From positions 1 to 64,000 of the forward strand of contig CAMSTW010000010.1 in the NCBI GenBank assembly GCA_947063855.1: 64,000 bases of DNA, in the 5' to 3' direction. Of this stretch, positions 1 to 8,361 are shown piece by piece (position 1 is the stretch's first letter; every line of letters begins with the position of its first letter). The notes below the pieces were generated by a model. That model worked only from the letters and a program-made list of their open reading frames with translations, ran no database searches and was not told where the DNA came from. Origin of the DNA: an uncultured Dorea sp. (GTDB lineage Bacteria > Bacillota > Clostridia > Lachnospirales > Lachnospiraceae). A program made the translations under genes and the position numbers.

Positions 1-128
1 AAAAACTTTTTTAACATTTTTCATTTTACCTATTGACATTTCTTAGCTGGACTTTTTTCATCTCTCCGATTGTAGGAGAGTGATATACACCATAACATCT
101 CTGGCAAAGAACACATAATAACCATCGC

Positions 129-1118
129 CTAATATACTACAGGTTCCGGTATGATAATCTTCCCCTGCTGCATGATCTGCCTGTTATCCGTATAGATATC
201 CGGTTCCAGACATACCAGGTCAAAATGCCCGTTGGCGTTCTGCTGTCCGCCCAGGGCCAGATTCCTGCCAAGCCCGATATGGAAGGTTCCGTAAGCCGAC
301 TCGTCCTCGATATAGCAATTTCCAAGGCACTTGGAGTAGGAATTCAGGCCGATTCCAAATTCCCCTCCTATATAGATCCGCTCATCCTTATAATCTTCCA
401 TATACTTCCGGAGACGCACCCCGGTAGGTGTTTCCTCTATCTCCGTGATCCTGCCCTTCTCAAAGAGAATCCTTGTGGGCTCATCAGCCCTTCCGATATA
501 TCCAAGAGAACCGTCCAATACAAGGACGCCTTCCGTCTTCGTCTCCTCGATGGATACATACACCTCGATGCTCGCCGATGAATACCCCTTACCGTCCTTG
601 ATTACTCCGTTAAAGAATCCGGGATTCCGGTTCTCCTTATATACCTTAAGGTCCGTGCCCGCCGGGGTCGTCACATGGATGACCGTGCTGTGGCGGAGAT
701 ACTTCATGATCACCTTTGCCATCAGACGGCTCTTCTTCGTATCCATCGTCAGGAATTCATATTCCAGCATAGACCTTCCGTCATTGGTGGAAAGAGGAAG
801 CGACAGGAACTTCTTACGCTTCTGTATGGCACGCTTTGCCGCCTTCGTTGTTACCAGAGAGTAGTCTGTAGCCGCGATCACCGCGGTATATGGGTCAAAT
901 ATCTCCTCATTCATATCGAAAAACACACCTACATGCCTTCCCATGTCCTCCACGACCAGAGAACTTACAGAGTGCACCTTCCCCACCGCCTGCTTTCTAA
1001 GGGCTCTCGACTCTTCCAGGTGATCCTTTGTCGTAACGATCAGAAGCTTATCCCTTCTCTTTACCTGCATCCACTCTTCTATCACAATCCTCGCGCCACG
1101 TTCCATATTACGTGTCAT
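129..1118 (-). CDS. M29/NicX-like metallohydrolase (aminopeptidase T-related)
   Basis: Protein of 329 aa resembling the aminopeptidase M29 / 2,5-dihydroxypyridine dioxygenase-like (NicX) superfamily. Seen: a TPAGTDL segment mid-protein, then a C-terminal half with GEFGIGLN, a conserved Glu-rich stretch, GTFHIGLGRN and a later NGHFD, the order of metal-ligand motifs expected for this fold. The ORF track extends upstream, but the ATG at 1118 has GAGGAAG in front of it and the extra N-terminus is encoded by a repeat-rich stretch, so I start at 1118. It is the last gene of the M14-DUF969-DUF979 cassette, which suggests a hydrolase acting on imported peptide-like substrates. The exact substrate is unknown; the family contains both peptidases and ring-cleaving enzymes. 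Confidence 0.75.
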   Translation of the reverse strand: MTRNMERGARIVIEEWMQVKRRDKLLIVTTKDHLEESRALRKQAVGKVHSVSSLVVEDMGRHVGVFFDMNEEIFDPYTAVIAATDYSLVTTKAAKRAIQKRKKFLSLPLSTNDGRSMLEYEFLTMDTKKSRLMAKVIMKYLRHSTVIHVTTPAGTDLKVYKENRNPGFFNGVIKDGKGYSSASIEVYVSIEETKTEGVLVLDGSLGYIGRADEPTRILFEKGRITEIEETPTGVRLRKYMEDYKDERIYIGGEFGIGLNSYSKCLGNCYIEDESAYGTFHIGLGRNLALGGQQNANGHFDLVCLEPDIYTDNRQIMQQGKIIIPEPVVY

Positions 1119-1154
1119 CTCTTCCTCATCCCTTACTATGATACATTTTCGTAT

Positions 1155-1250
1155 GCTAATCTGACGATATCCTGCACAGTTTAATATCGTATGCCCATCG
1201 AACGGTATCCTGCACAGTTTAATATCATCTGCTAATCTGACGGTATCCGT
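1155..1250. repeat. Nested short direct repeats ahead of the M29-like gene
   Basis: A 21-bp unit (TATCCTGCACAGTTTAATATC) occurs at 1168-1188 and again at 1206-1226, and a 12-bp unit (GCTAATCTGACG) occurs at 1155-1166 and 1231-1242. They fill the gap between the DUF979 gene and the M29-like gene. This looks like a recent local duplication, or repeated binding sites in the intercistronic leader. Confidence 0.7.
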
Positions 1251-1295
1251 CAAAGATTCACAGAACACCGTATGAGTACGCCATCTCCCGGACAC

Positions 1296-2249
1296 TTATT
1301 TGAAGAGCATCATATAACAGATCTGGAATACCAGCATGATGACGGCCACGATCACCTGCTTCTTGATTACGCCCCAGCGGTCCTTCATATTCAGGATTGC
1401 CACCGGAACGATGTTGAAGTTCGCCGCCATCGGCGTACATAAAGTGCCGCAGTAACCACAGGTAAGAGCCAGCATACCGATTATAACCGGATCGGCGCCG
1501 TATGCAAGAACAAAAGGTCCTCCGATACCAACCGTAATAACCGTAATCGCTGCGAATGCATTTCCCATAATCATGGTAAATAATGCCATACCTATGGCAA
1601 ACACGATGATACCGACATTCACATTTCCCTTGGGGACAATCTTCTCTACGATACCCGCTACCACGTCTCCGACGCCTGCCGCGGTAAATACGCCGCCAAG
1701 ACAGCCCAGAAGCTGCGGAAGCATACATAACGGTCCCATGATGGAAAGAAATCTCTCAGACTCCTTCAAAAATACAGCCGGTTTGTTCTCACTTGGATTA
1801 TAAACCATCAGGATGATCATTGCAACAATAACTCCAAGCGTAACCGCAACCATAGAGCTTAAATTGCTGAAAAATGCAAATACGAGCGAAAAGATACCTA
1901 CACAGACCGCCGGGAAGAAGATCTTCATCCCCACCTTCTGATATTGTTCAATCGTATGCTCTTTGGACGGAGTATCAACCTTTCCGACCTTCACTCTCTT
2001 GAAGATCGGCGGCAGACACATAATGATAACAAGGACGCCGGAAACCTTCGCCGGAAGCCATGTACCAAAGCCGCACACGACGCCGAAGGAACACCAGAAA
2101 ACGGCGGTCCCATATCTGGACGGATTCTCCTGGTCAAGAAGGTTCTTCACTCCTGCATAGATCGCGATCAGGCCGATAATCACCCATACCATGTTAAGCA
2201 GGTTCGCACCTAATACTTCATTTATCTGTATAAATTTTAAATTAGCCAT
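1296..2249 (-). CDS. DUF979 family transporter subunit (5-oxoproline transporter type)
   Basis: Integral membrane protein of 317 aa with about eight to nine hydrophobic segments, matching the DUF979 family. This family is nearly always encoded next to DUF969 and the pair is annotated in other genomes as a 5-oxoproline (pyroglutamate) transporter. The start has a strong GGGGGGAG ribosome site, and the gene follows DUF969 by 18 bp, so they are one transcript. In many Firmicutes the pair sits next to pyroglutamyl peptidase; here its neighbours are an M14 peptidase and an M29-like hydrolase, so the cargo could be a related modified amino acid or peptide. Transport specificity is inference from family annotation. 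Confidence 0.8.
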   Translation of the reverse strand: MANLKFIQINEVLGANLLNMVWVIIGLIAIYAGVKNLLDQENPSRYGTAVFWCSFGVVCGFGTWLPAKVSGVLVIIMCLPPIFKRVKVGKVDTPSKEHTIEQYQKVGMKIFFPAVCVGIFSLVFAFFSNLSSMVAVTLGVIVAMIILMVYNPSENKPAVFLKESERFLSIMGPLCMLPQLLGCLGGVFTAAGVGDVVAGIVEKIVPKGNVNVGIIVFAIGMALFTMIMGNAFAAITVITVGIGGPFVLAYGADPVIIGMLALTCGYCGTLCTPMAANFNIVPVAILNMKDRWGVIKKQVIVAVIMLVFQICYMMLFK

Positions 2250-2267
2250 ATTCTCACTCCCCCCTGC

Positions 2268-2945
2268 TTACTTGCCGCCATAGTATTTCTTCGTAAGTTT
2301 CTTATCTGTTACAAGCGTTACCGAGCAGCCGACAATAAGAGCGAAGATCGCAACCGGAATCTCTGCCGCGGCAAGCTCGATAAGCTCTACTTCATATCCA
2401 AGAGAGGCAAGTGTGCTCTGTACAAGGATGCCGCCTGAACCTCCTACGAAGAGTACCTGCCAGAAGAACCATGTGATGTTCTCCATCGCGGACGCCATTC
2501 CCTTGATATCTTCAACATGTTCTTCCTTCGCCTCATGTCCCTGGTTCTTTACGGCTGCCTCCGCCATCGGAAGGACAACCGGACGCACGAAGCCCGCAAC
2601 GCCTCCGAAACCTACGTTAAATGCACCGAAGATACCACGCATGATACCGTATGCCGCAACCACCTTTCCCGCAGTGGCTCCCTTTACCTTCTTGATCAGG
2701 TCGGTAGCCGCCTCCCGAAGACCGTTCCTTTCAAGAACGCCGGTGATCAGAAGAATCATGATAAAGATCGCCATACTTCTGTTCGCTACGAAATTCACTC
2801 CGATCGTCTCTAAGAGTCCGCCAACTCCAAGGCCTCCCACGATACCTGTGGTGATGAGCGCCAGGAAAATAATCAGGATCGAATCCAGCTTAAGCGCAAA
2901 CCCAACGATTACGATCAGAACACCAAGTAATTTCACAAGTTCCAT
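2268..2945 (-). CDS. DUF969 family transporter subunit (5-oxoproline transporter type)
   Basis: Membrane protein of 225 aa, the DUF969 partner of the downstream DUF979 protein. Hydrophobic segments run through most of its length, with a glycine-rich GFGGVAGFVRP region near the middle that is typical of the family. It starts after a clear AGGAGGAGG ribosome site and lies 31 bp after the M14 peptidase gene, so it is probably co-transcribed from the promoter at about 6.4 kb. The two subunits are expected to form one inner-membrane permease. Function is by family annotation; nothing in the sequence fixes the substrate. Confidence 0.8.
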   Translation of the reverse strand: MELVKLLGVLIVIVGFALKLDSILIIFLALITTGIVGGLGVGGLLETIGVNFVANRSMAIFIMILLITGVLERNGLREAATDLIKKVKGATAGKVVAAYGIMRGIFGAFNVGFGGVAGFVRPVVLPMAEAAVKNQGHEAKEEHVEDIKGMASAMENITWFFWQVLFVGGSGGILVQSTLASLGYEVELIELAAAEIPVAIFALIVGCSVTLVTDKKLTKKYYGGK

Positions 2946-2976
2946 TTAAAAATCCTCCTCCTGCTATAATAAATAT

Positions 2977-5900
2977 TTATCTTTTCTCCGAATTTTCCAC
3001 GATCATCGGCCTTAATCGCAGATATTCGGCAAAGATCTGCCCGTCGCGGCACGTAAAGCCGCATTTTCTTATATGTACCGCCTCCATAAGCATCTGAAGC
3101 GTCGCTTCATCATGGGCTACATGTGCCCTTGCACAGAGGTTCAGGTATTCTCCCTGCGCCGTCTCGTCCGCCACCTCGCTGGTATACGCCACCGTAGTGA
3201 TCCAGGGGTAACGGACAGATGTATATCCATGGTTTGGATCGAATGTATATGGTATCCAGTAGTTAATCATCTCTTTATAATAGTCTGCCGGGAAAAGCTT
3301 CGGCATCCACGCATGGGCATATTTTTCAAACTGCGCGCTCCACTCCCTGTTCCACGCCGCCATCGTATCATCCATAGCAATCCTGTCGGCGATCACATCC
3401 TCCATCTTCTTATTGACCGGATAATTATCTTTATATTCCGGATCCGTCACGTACCAGAAATATCCGTAGAGCAGGGACCGTGGAAGCCAGAAGCCTTTAT
3501 AGGACGGAGACGTATAGCCTGAAAACTGCTGTTCCCACTCGTGGCTTGGCACTCCGTGGTTATCCACCATGATATCCGGCGCACACTTTTCATACAGTCT
3601 TGTGATCCCCATCGCTTCCTTATGGATGGTATCCTGCCTGAAATAGTGTCGGTAGAACTCCATCCCTATGGCGTTGAACCTTGCCACATGGAACTTCCAG
3701 TAAGGGTGCTCCTTCTGAAGCTCATAATGGATCGCCGCGCCGTCCACATTCTCCACAGGCACAAGCACCAGATTCAGTTTATCCGGAAGCTCCTTGTAGA
3801 TATCTGCCGTCAAAAGCTTCTTAAGCAGGATAAAGGAGGCGTTCGTGCTGGAGACTTCATTGGCGTGATGCCTTGCGTTGATGATCTCGCCCGGACACCT
3901 GGTTAAACGCTTTGTCATAGACAGATATCCCTCATACTGCGGCATAAGCCAGATCCCATAGAGCCTTCGCCCCTGATATGACCGGGCGGCCTCGAAGATC
4001 CGGATACCACGCACGCCCCGGAGCTGTTCCATAATCTCAAGATATGTCTCATATCCGATCAGTTCATTCTCGTGCAGATCAATTTCCGTGATATTTCTAA
4101 CCGGAACGGCGGCCTTTGGAGGCACAGACGCCGGATAGATATTGCCCTCTTCTCCGATAAAATGAATCTCGTAGCAGCCGTCAATCTCCTGGCTGCATGA
4201 GAGGATTCCTTCTGAAAACAGTCTCGCATAGGCGGCGGTAACCTCTTCCTTTGCGCCCTTAACCGGGATCTCAACAATCAGCTTCCCTTCCCGGCCGGTA
4301 ATCCGGGTAATCTTAAGAGATACCTGACTGCGTTTCTTCTCTTTTGCAATTACTTCATTATGCATGTCTTTGCCACATGGATTACACAGACCGTCTTCCT
4401 GCTTCCCGCACGCCTTTTTCTCACACGCCTTGTTTTCACACAGGATACACGCTTCTTCTTTCTGCAGTTCATACAGGGTTACCTTAAATGACGGCGCGCC
4501 CTCCCGCTTATGTATCTCCGGCAGGATAAGCCCCGGCGCGTCGAAGAGCTCGTCCGCGGTCTGTACGCCGTAATTCTTGAAATAATCGCTTCCCACAAAG
4601 TACAGATCCTCATGGAGCGCATCCAGTGAGGAGATCAGATCCTCCCGGCTTCCCGTCCGGTAATCCGGTTCGCTTGCCCATACCTCAAGGGACAGCTTCT
4701 GGAAGAAGGGCTGCATATCGGCATGCACCTGCCCGTCTGTCTTCTCTTCGATATACGCGCGGCATTCCGGCAGTACCTGACTCTGATAGATCTCCCAGAT
4801 CCGTTCCAGATCCGTGGTAAGCTTCCGGTTGAGTATCTCTTTATCGTTCACCAGGACTCTCATATATCCTGTCGCAGGGTGTACCTTCCCAAGCTTCGGA
4901 TATGCGTCAAGATACGGTCTCTCTGAACATCTGGCAAGATACTTATATTCCCGGACGCCGCCGTCATCCGCCGTCATCCGGCAGAGATAAGTCAGATCTT
5001 CCGCGCCCTCATAAGCCTTGAAAATAACCCGTTCCTCAGTAACGGACAGCTTCTCTGTCAGGATATCCTGGATCGGATACAGTTCCTGCAGATAACGGAT
5101 GGGCAGGTCATACCATCTGTCCGGATCGTCCGCTTTCAGGTTATGGTAAGACGGCGTCGCGCCGTTCTCATCCAGCCATACCGTCTCCCCTTCCGGGAGA
5201 AACGGCCTGAAGAATATCTCGATCTGCTGTATCTTCTGATCCTTCACCGCCGGAATGACGATCTCATCCATCCAGGAATAGCCCTGCTTATATGCGCAGA
5301 CCAGCTGAATCTCTTCAACATCCGCGCCGACCGCCTGCGCCTCTTCCCTGATACGGCTTACGACCCGTTCCCGGACAGAAGCATCTTCACTCAGCGCGCC
5401 TTCTATGCTTATCCGGTCTCCTTCTTTTAATACCGGATACACCTCATCCTTAAGAATCTGCTCAAAGATATCTACTTCCCAGGGAAGCTCATAATTCTTC
5501 TCATAGATCTTCTTTCCGGACTTGTGATTATAGATCTTCGCTTCTTTAAAATAGTCTTTCTGTACTTCACTAATCTCCGGCGAGCCATAGAGCGCCAGTC
5601 CGTCATTCGCCCCGGAAGCCACCAGAAGATGGGCAAGCTGTCCGTCTGCACCTTGCATGGCAAAATCATCCGTCCAGTCAAGAAGCACATCCCGCCAGTT
5701 CTTCCATACACTGTCTGTCAGCGGGAATTTCTCACACAAAAGACTTGAAAGCTCCAAAAGTTCTGTTCCATTTCCGCAGATCTGCACCTGCACCGCACCG
5801 TCAGACTCCTGTCCAGACTCCTGATATGTAATCTCCGCCTGCTCTGCGAAGGAGAACACAACCGCGTTCCCCGCATATCCCTTTGGCGCGAGAATCCTGC

Positions 5901-6327
5901 CTTCATAAGCCGTCGTCTCCATCCCGAACCGGAACGCGACATTACATGCCGCTGCAAGCATCCATTCGTCGGCGTCGTCCGGAAGTACAAGCTTCACATC
6001 CAGCTTGTCCGGCAGCAGGTCAGAATCCTCATCCTTCAGGAACAAGCCTCTTGAAAATAGATACTCAAGTCCCCTCTCTTCCCTGAAATCCAGATCATAT
6101 ACCGGTCCCTTCTTCTTCGCCGGAAGATATCCCTGCGGTATCTCGGCGGACGTAAGCTTCCAGTACCCGGCAAGTTCATCTTCTGTCTCCGGGAGCTTAA
6201 CCTTCCCGTCAGGAGACGCAATCGGAAAAACAGCCGTCTCCGACTGGAACCCCATAAGAAGCGCTGCCTCAAGCGCATAGTGCATCTCTTCCCTGCCGGA
6301 CGGTCTTTCTACCCTCAACTGCTCCAT
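2977..6327 (-). CDS. Very large M14-type zinc metallopeptidase with N-terminal extension
   Basis: Protein of 1116 aa. The C-terminal third (from about residue 750) is an M14 carboxypeptidase-like domain: HHANE near residue 819 gives the HxxE zinc ligands, VDNHG near 921 the third histidine, and YTSEVADE near 1049 is a candidate catalytic glutamate. The first ~750 residues are unrecognised. A cysteine-rich insert near residues 622-655 (CENKACEKKACGK then CNPCGK) could bind a metal. No signal peptide, so it is probably cytoplasmic. I chose the ATG at 6327, preceded by GGAGGGAAGG, over the longer TTG-started ORF. It leads the operon with DUF969/DUF979 and the M29-like gene, divergent from a TetR regulator, suggesting breakdown of an imported peptide or amide. 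Confidence 0.75.
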   Translation of the reverse strand: MEQLRVERPSGREEMHYALEAALLMGFQSETAVFPIASPDGKVKLPETEDELAGYWKLTSAEIPQGYLPAKKKGPVYDLDFREERGLEYLFSRGLFLKDEDSDLLPDKLDVKLVLPDDADEWMLAAACNVAFRFGMETTAYEGRILAPKGYAGNAVVFSFAEQAEITYQESGQESDGAVQVQICGNGTELLELSSLLCEKFPLTDSVWKNWRDVLLDWTDDFAMQGADGQLAHLLVASGANDGLALYGSPEISEVQKDYFKEAKIYNHKSGKKIYEKNYELPWEVDIFEQILKDEVYPVLKEGDRISIEGALSEDASVRERVVSRIREEAQAVGADVEEIQLVCAYKQGYSWMDEIVIPAVKDQKIQQIEIFFRPFLPEGETVWLDENGATPSYHNLKADDPDRWYDLPIRYLQELYPIQDILTEKLSVTEERVIFKAYEGAEDLTYLCRMTADDGGVREYKYLARCSERPYLDAYPKLGKVHPATGYMRVLVNDKEILNRKLTTDLERIWEIYQSQVLPECRAYIEEKTDGQVHADMQPFFQKLSLEVWASEPDYRTGSREDLISSLDALHEDLYFVGSDYFKNYGVQTADELFDAPGLILPEIHKREGAPSFKVTLYELQKEEACILCENKACEKKACGKQEDGLCNPCGKDMHNEVIAKEKKRSQVSLKITRITGREGKLIVEIPVKGAKEEVTAAYARLFSEGILSCSQEIDGCYEIHFIGEEGNIYPASVPPKAAVPVRNITEIDLHENELIGYETYLEIMEQLRGVRGIRIFEAARSYQGRRLYGIWLMPQYEGYLSMTKRLTRCPGEIINARHHANEVSSTNASFILLKKLLTADIYKELPDKLNLVLVPVENVDGAAIHYELQKEHPYWKFHVARFNAIGMEFYRHYFRQDTIHKEAMGITRLYEKCAPDIMVDNHGVPSHEWEQQFSGYTSPSYKGFWLPRSLLYGYFWYVTDPEYKDNYPVNKKMEDVIADRIAMDDTMAAWNREWSAQFEKYAHAWMPKLFPADYYKEMINYWIPYTFDPNHGYTSVRYPWITTVAYTSEVADETAQGEYLNLCARAHVAHDEATLQMLMEAVHIRKCGFTCRDGQIFAEYLRLRPMIVENSEKR

Positions 6328-6392
6328 TTCCCTTCCCTCCATTTCCAATTTCAAACTAAATTCCGAACTACGTTCTTATTTTTGATGTTACT

Positions 6393-6421
6393 ATTTTATC
6401 AAAGTAAAGTGATATAGTCAA
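6393..6421 (-). promoter_or_regulatory. Sigma-A type promoter for the M14/DUF969/DUF979 operon
   Basis: On the minus strand TTGACT, a 17-bp spacer and TAAAAT lie 65-95 bp upstream of the peptidase start. Boxes and spacing are near consensus. The TetR gene diverges from the same intergenic region. Confidence 0.75.
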
Positions 6422-6434
6422 GTTGAACTAATAG

Positions 6435-6458
6435 AATTTATATGTTATCATATAAATT
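6435..6458. promoter_or_regulatory. Perfect inverted repeat, candidate TetR operator
   Basis: AATTTATATG and CATATAAATT form perfect 10-bp arms around a 4-bp centre, just upstream of the -35 box of the peptidase operon and in front of the TetR gene. Size and place fit a TetR-family operator; binding is inference. Confidence 0.55.
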
Positions 6459-6524
6459 GTATATAGTTGACAAAATATATACTGTACTACCTACTTTGAA
6501 ACTACGTGAAAATGGGAGGATTTT

Positions 6525-7115
6525 ATGCGTAGAGCTTATAAAAAGAAAACAAAAGAAAAAATTATGAACGCCGCATGGGAATTGTTCCAGGAGCATGGTT
6601 ATGAAGAGACTACCATAGCAGAGATTATTGAAAAGTCGAATACGTCCCGCAGCGCTTTTTATCATCATTTTCGTGGAAAAGAAGAACTCCTCTTTACCAT
6701 CGCATATACTTACGATGAAGATTATGACACATGGCTTCAGGAATGCTATGATGAGAACCTGCATGTTGTAGATAATCTTATTTCCTTTAATAACTATGTA
6801 CTGCATGCGGTTGAGTCTTCCTCTTTCTGCTCCTTCTATCCTACACTGTACGGGCTTCAGGTTATGACAGACGGGGTACGCCATATCCTGAATCCGGACA
6901 GAACATATTATCAGATTCTCAGACAGCTCCTGAAAAAGGGCATTGAATCCGGACAGATTGTCTCGCCGCATACGTACACTGTCCTGACTGATATGATAAC
7001 CAGTTTCCAGATCGGGCTCACCTATAACTGGTGCCTGCAGAAAAAGCGTTACTCCCTTACCCAGTACGGGCAGGATATCATGACGCCGTTTTTTCAGTCA
7101 TTAAGGAACCGTTAA
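6525..7115 (+). CDS. TetR/AcrR family transcriptional regulator
   Basis: Protein of 196 aa. The N-terminus carries the TetR helix-turn-helix (TTIAEIIEKSNTSRSAFYHH, about residues 30-50) followed by FRGKEEL, and the remaining ~140 residues are the variable ligand-binding domain. The ATG follows a good GGGAGG ribosome site. It is divergent from the M14/DUF969/DUF979/M29-like operon with a 10-bp-arm inverted repeat between them, so it most likely represses that operon and possibly itself, with a peptide-derived or amide effector. The ligand cannot be read from the sequence. Confidence 0.9.
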   Translation: MRRAYKKKTKEKIMNAAWELFQEHGYEETTIAEIIEKSNTSRSAFYHHFRGKEELLFTIAYTYDEDYDTWLQECYDENLHVVDNLISFNNYVLHAVESSSFCSFYPTLYGLQVMTDGVRHILNPDRTYYQILRQLLKKGIESGQIVSPHTYTVLTDMITSFQIGLTYNWCLQKKRYSLTQYGQDIMTPFFQSLRNR

Positions 7116-7129
7116 GGGGATTCATCGGA

Positions 7130-7663
7130 TCATCGGGCAGGACGGACAACTGTGAACCGGTAATGGGGCATATCTACGCCGCGGTAATGCTTTGTCCAGT
7201 AATCCTTCCTGCTCATTCCGTTTCTAAGCGCCACATTCTGGGAAGCCGTATTCATATCCCGGATGATGGATGAGACCTCATCCGCTTCAAGTGTTTCGAA
7301 CGCGTATTCCTTACACGCCCTGGCGGCTTCCGTTGCGTAGCCCTTATGCCAGTATGCTCTCTGGAAGAGATAGCCGATCTCAAGCACCTCGCTCTCCTTC
7401 CACGGCTGCATAGTCAGGCCGCATTGCCCGATCATCTCATCTGTCTCTTTCAGGATGACTGCCCATAATCCAAAGCCCCATTTCTGATAGCGGGAAATCT
7501 GCCGGTCGAGCCATTCCTTAACTTCCCCGTCGGTAAATGCGCCTTCATAAGCGTACATCGCGTCCGGATCCTTAAGGATCTTACACAACGCCTCATAATC
7601 CCCCTGATTCATCTCCCGAAGATATAGCCGCTCTGTTTCCAATATCATGCCTGATACTATCAT
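7130..7663 (-). CDS. GNAT family N-acetyltransferase (RimJ/RimL type)
   Basis: Protein of 177 aa of the acetyltransferase-3 subgroup: an N-terminal ETERLYLREM strand, a mid IGQCGLT strand, then QRAYWHKGYATEAARACKEY, which contains the acetyl-CoA pyrophosphate-binding R/Q-x-x-G-x-A loop in slightly altered form. It probably acetylates an amine on a small molecule or a protein N-terminus. I use the ATG at 7663 because AAGGAAG lies 8 nt upstream; the track's start is an in-frame GTG. It converges on the TetR gene with 14 bp between the stops and is otherwise a single gene. Substrate unknown. Confidence 0.85.
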   Translation of the reverse strand: MIVSGMILETERLYLREMNQGDYEALCKILKDPDAMYAYEGAFTDGEVKEWLDRQISRYQKWGFGLWAVILKETDEMIGQCGLTMQPWKESEVLEIGYLFQRAYWHKGYATEAARACKEYAFETLEADEVSSIIRDMNTASQNVALRNGMSRKDYWTKHYRGVDMPHYRFTVVRPAR

Positions 7664-7725
7664 GTCCGACACTTCCTTTCAAATATTATTTCATACCTCA
7701 GTCCGAGTGATTCATAAACTTCAAA

Positions 7726-8292
7726 TTACTGATTTCGATTTATATTAGAATACTGTATCCGGATCAATACCACAGATATGATAATCACCAGAATTGTCAT
7801 CGGATCGCCAAGCACGAATACCAGCCAATAAAGTTTATTAAAATCCAAATATAGAATCCCTGCTAATTTGGATATCACTTTCAATGCAAAATAGATCATC
7901 CATACAATATTAATACGTAACATCTTTTCTTCCGGGATTTCTTTGAGTGATTTTATATCAAAGTCTTTCGCCAGATAGTGAAGTACACTCTTATGTCTGA
8001 CCGACAGTATGGTCATAAATCCCAGAAAAAGCGCATTTCCAAAAACAGATGGAACATAGTATAGTTTCTCTTCTCCTGTAAAAGCTATTGCTACGGCAGA
8101 ACTTAGCAATCCAAGAATCCCGATTATCTGCGAATTATTAATTGCATTACCTTTGCGTTTTGAATATATGGCAGAGCCCGAACTATACAACAGAGAAACA
8201 ATTACCGCAGGGATTATACCAACAGCATTATAAATGATATAAAACAAAGCGGCAGGCAGGACCATATCACTGAATGGCTTGAGTAATTTCAT
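7726..8292 (-). CDS. Predicted multi-pass membrane protein (VC0807-like)
   Basis: Protein of 188 aa with about six hydrophobic segments and short charged loops, including KDFDIKSLKEIPEE between the third and fourth. General layout resembles the VC0807/septation-protein-A-like membrane family, but I have only the overall pattern to go on. The start has a strong AAAGGAGGG site. It stands alone between the GNAT gene and the flavoprotein gene, and has a slightly more AT-rich look than its neighbours. No function assigned. Confidence 0.6.
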   Translation of the reverse strand: MKLLKPFSDMVLPAALFYIIYNAVGIIPAVIVSLLYSSGSAIYSKRKGNAINNSQIIGILGLLSSAVAIAFTGEEKLYYVPSVFGNALFLGFMTILSVRHKSVLHYLAKDFDIKSLKEIPEEKMLRINIVWMIYFALKVISKLAGILYLDFNKLYWLVFVLGDPMTILVIIISVVLIRIQYSNINRNQ

Positions 8293-8361
8293 AAACCTTT
8301 CCCTCCTTTGACTTATGGCACGTTTGAAGATCTTGTTCCGATTTGCATCAGATTTTAAAAT

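Noticed and set aside
62-80. CTCTCC/GGAGAG hairpin after the M29-like gene
   Set aside because: Only 6-bp arms and no U-run on the minus strand, so I do not call it a terminator.
1258-1728. 156-aa minus-strand ORF inside the DUF979 gene
   Set aside because: Out-of-frame overlap with a membrane protein gene; Arg/Tyr/Gly-rich shadow.
6438-6971. 177-aa minus-strand ORF across the TetR gene and its promoter
   Set aside because: Overlaps the TetR gene and the palindrome; no ribosome site; Phe/Ile-rich shadow.
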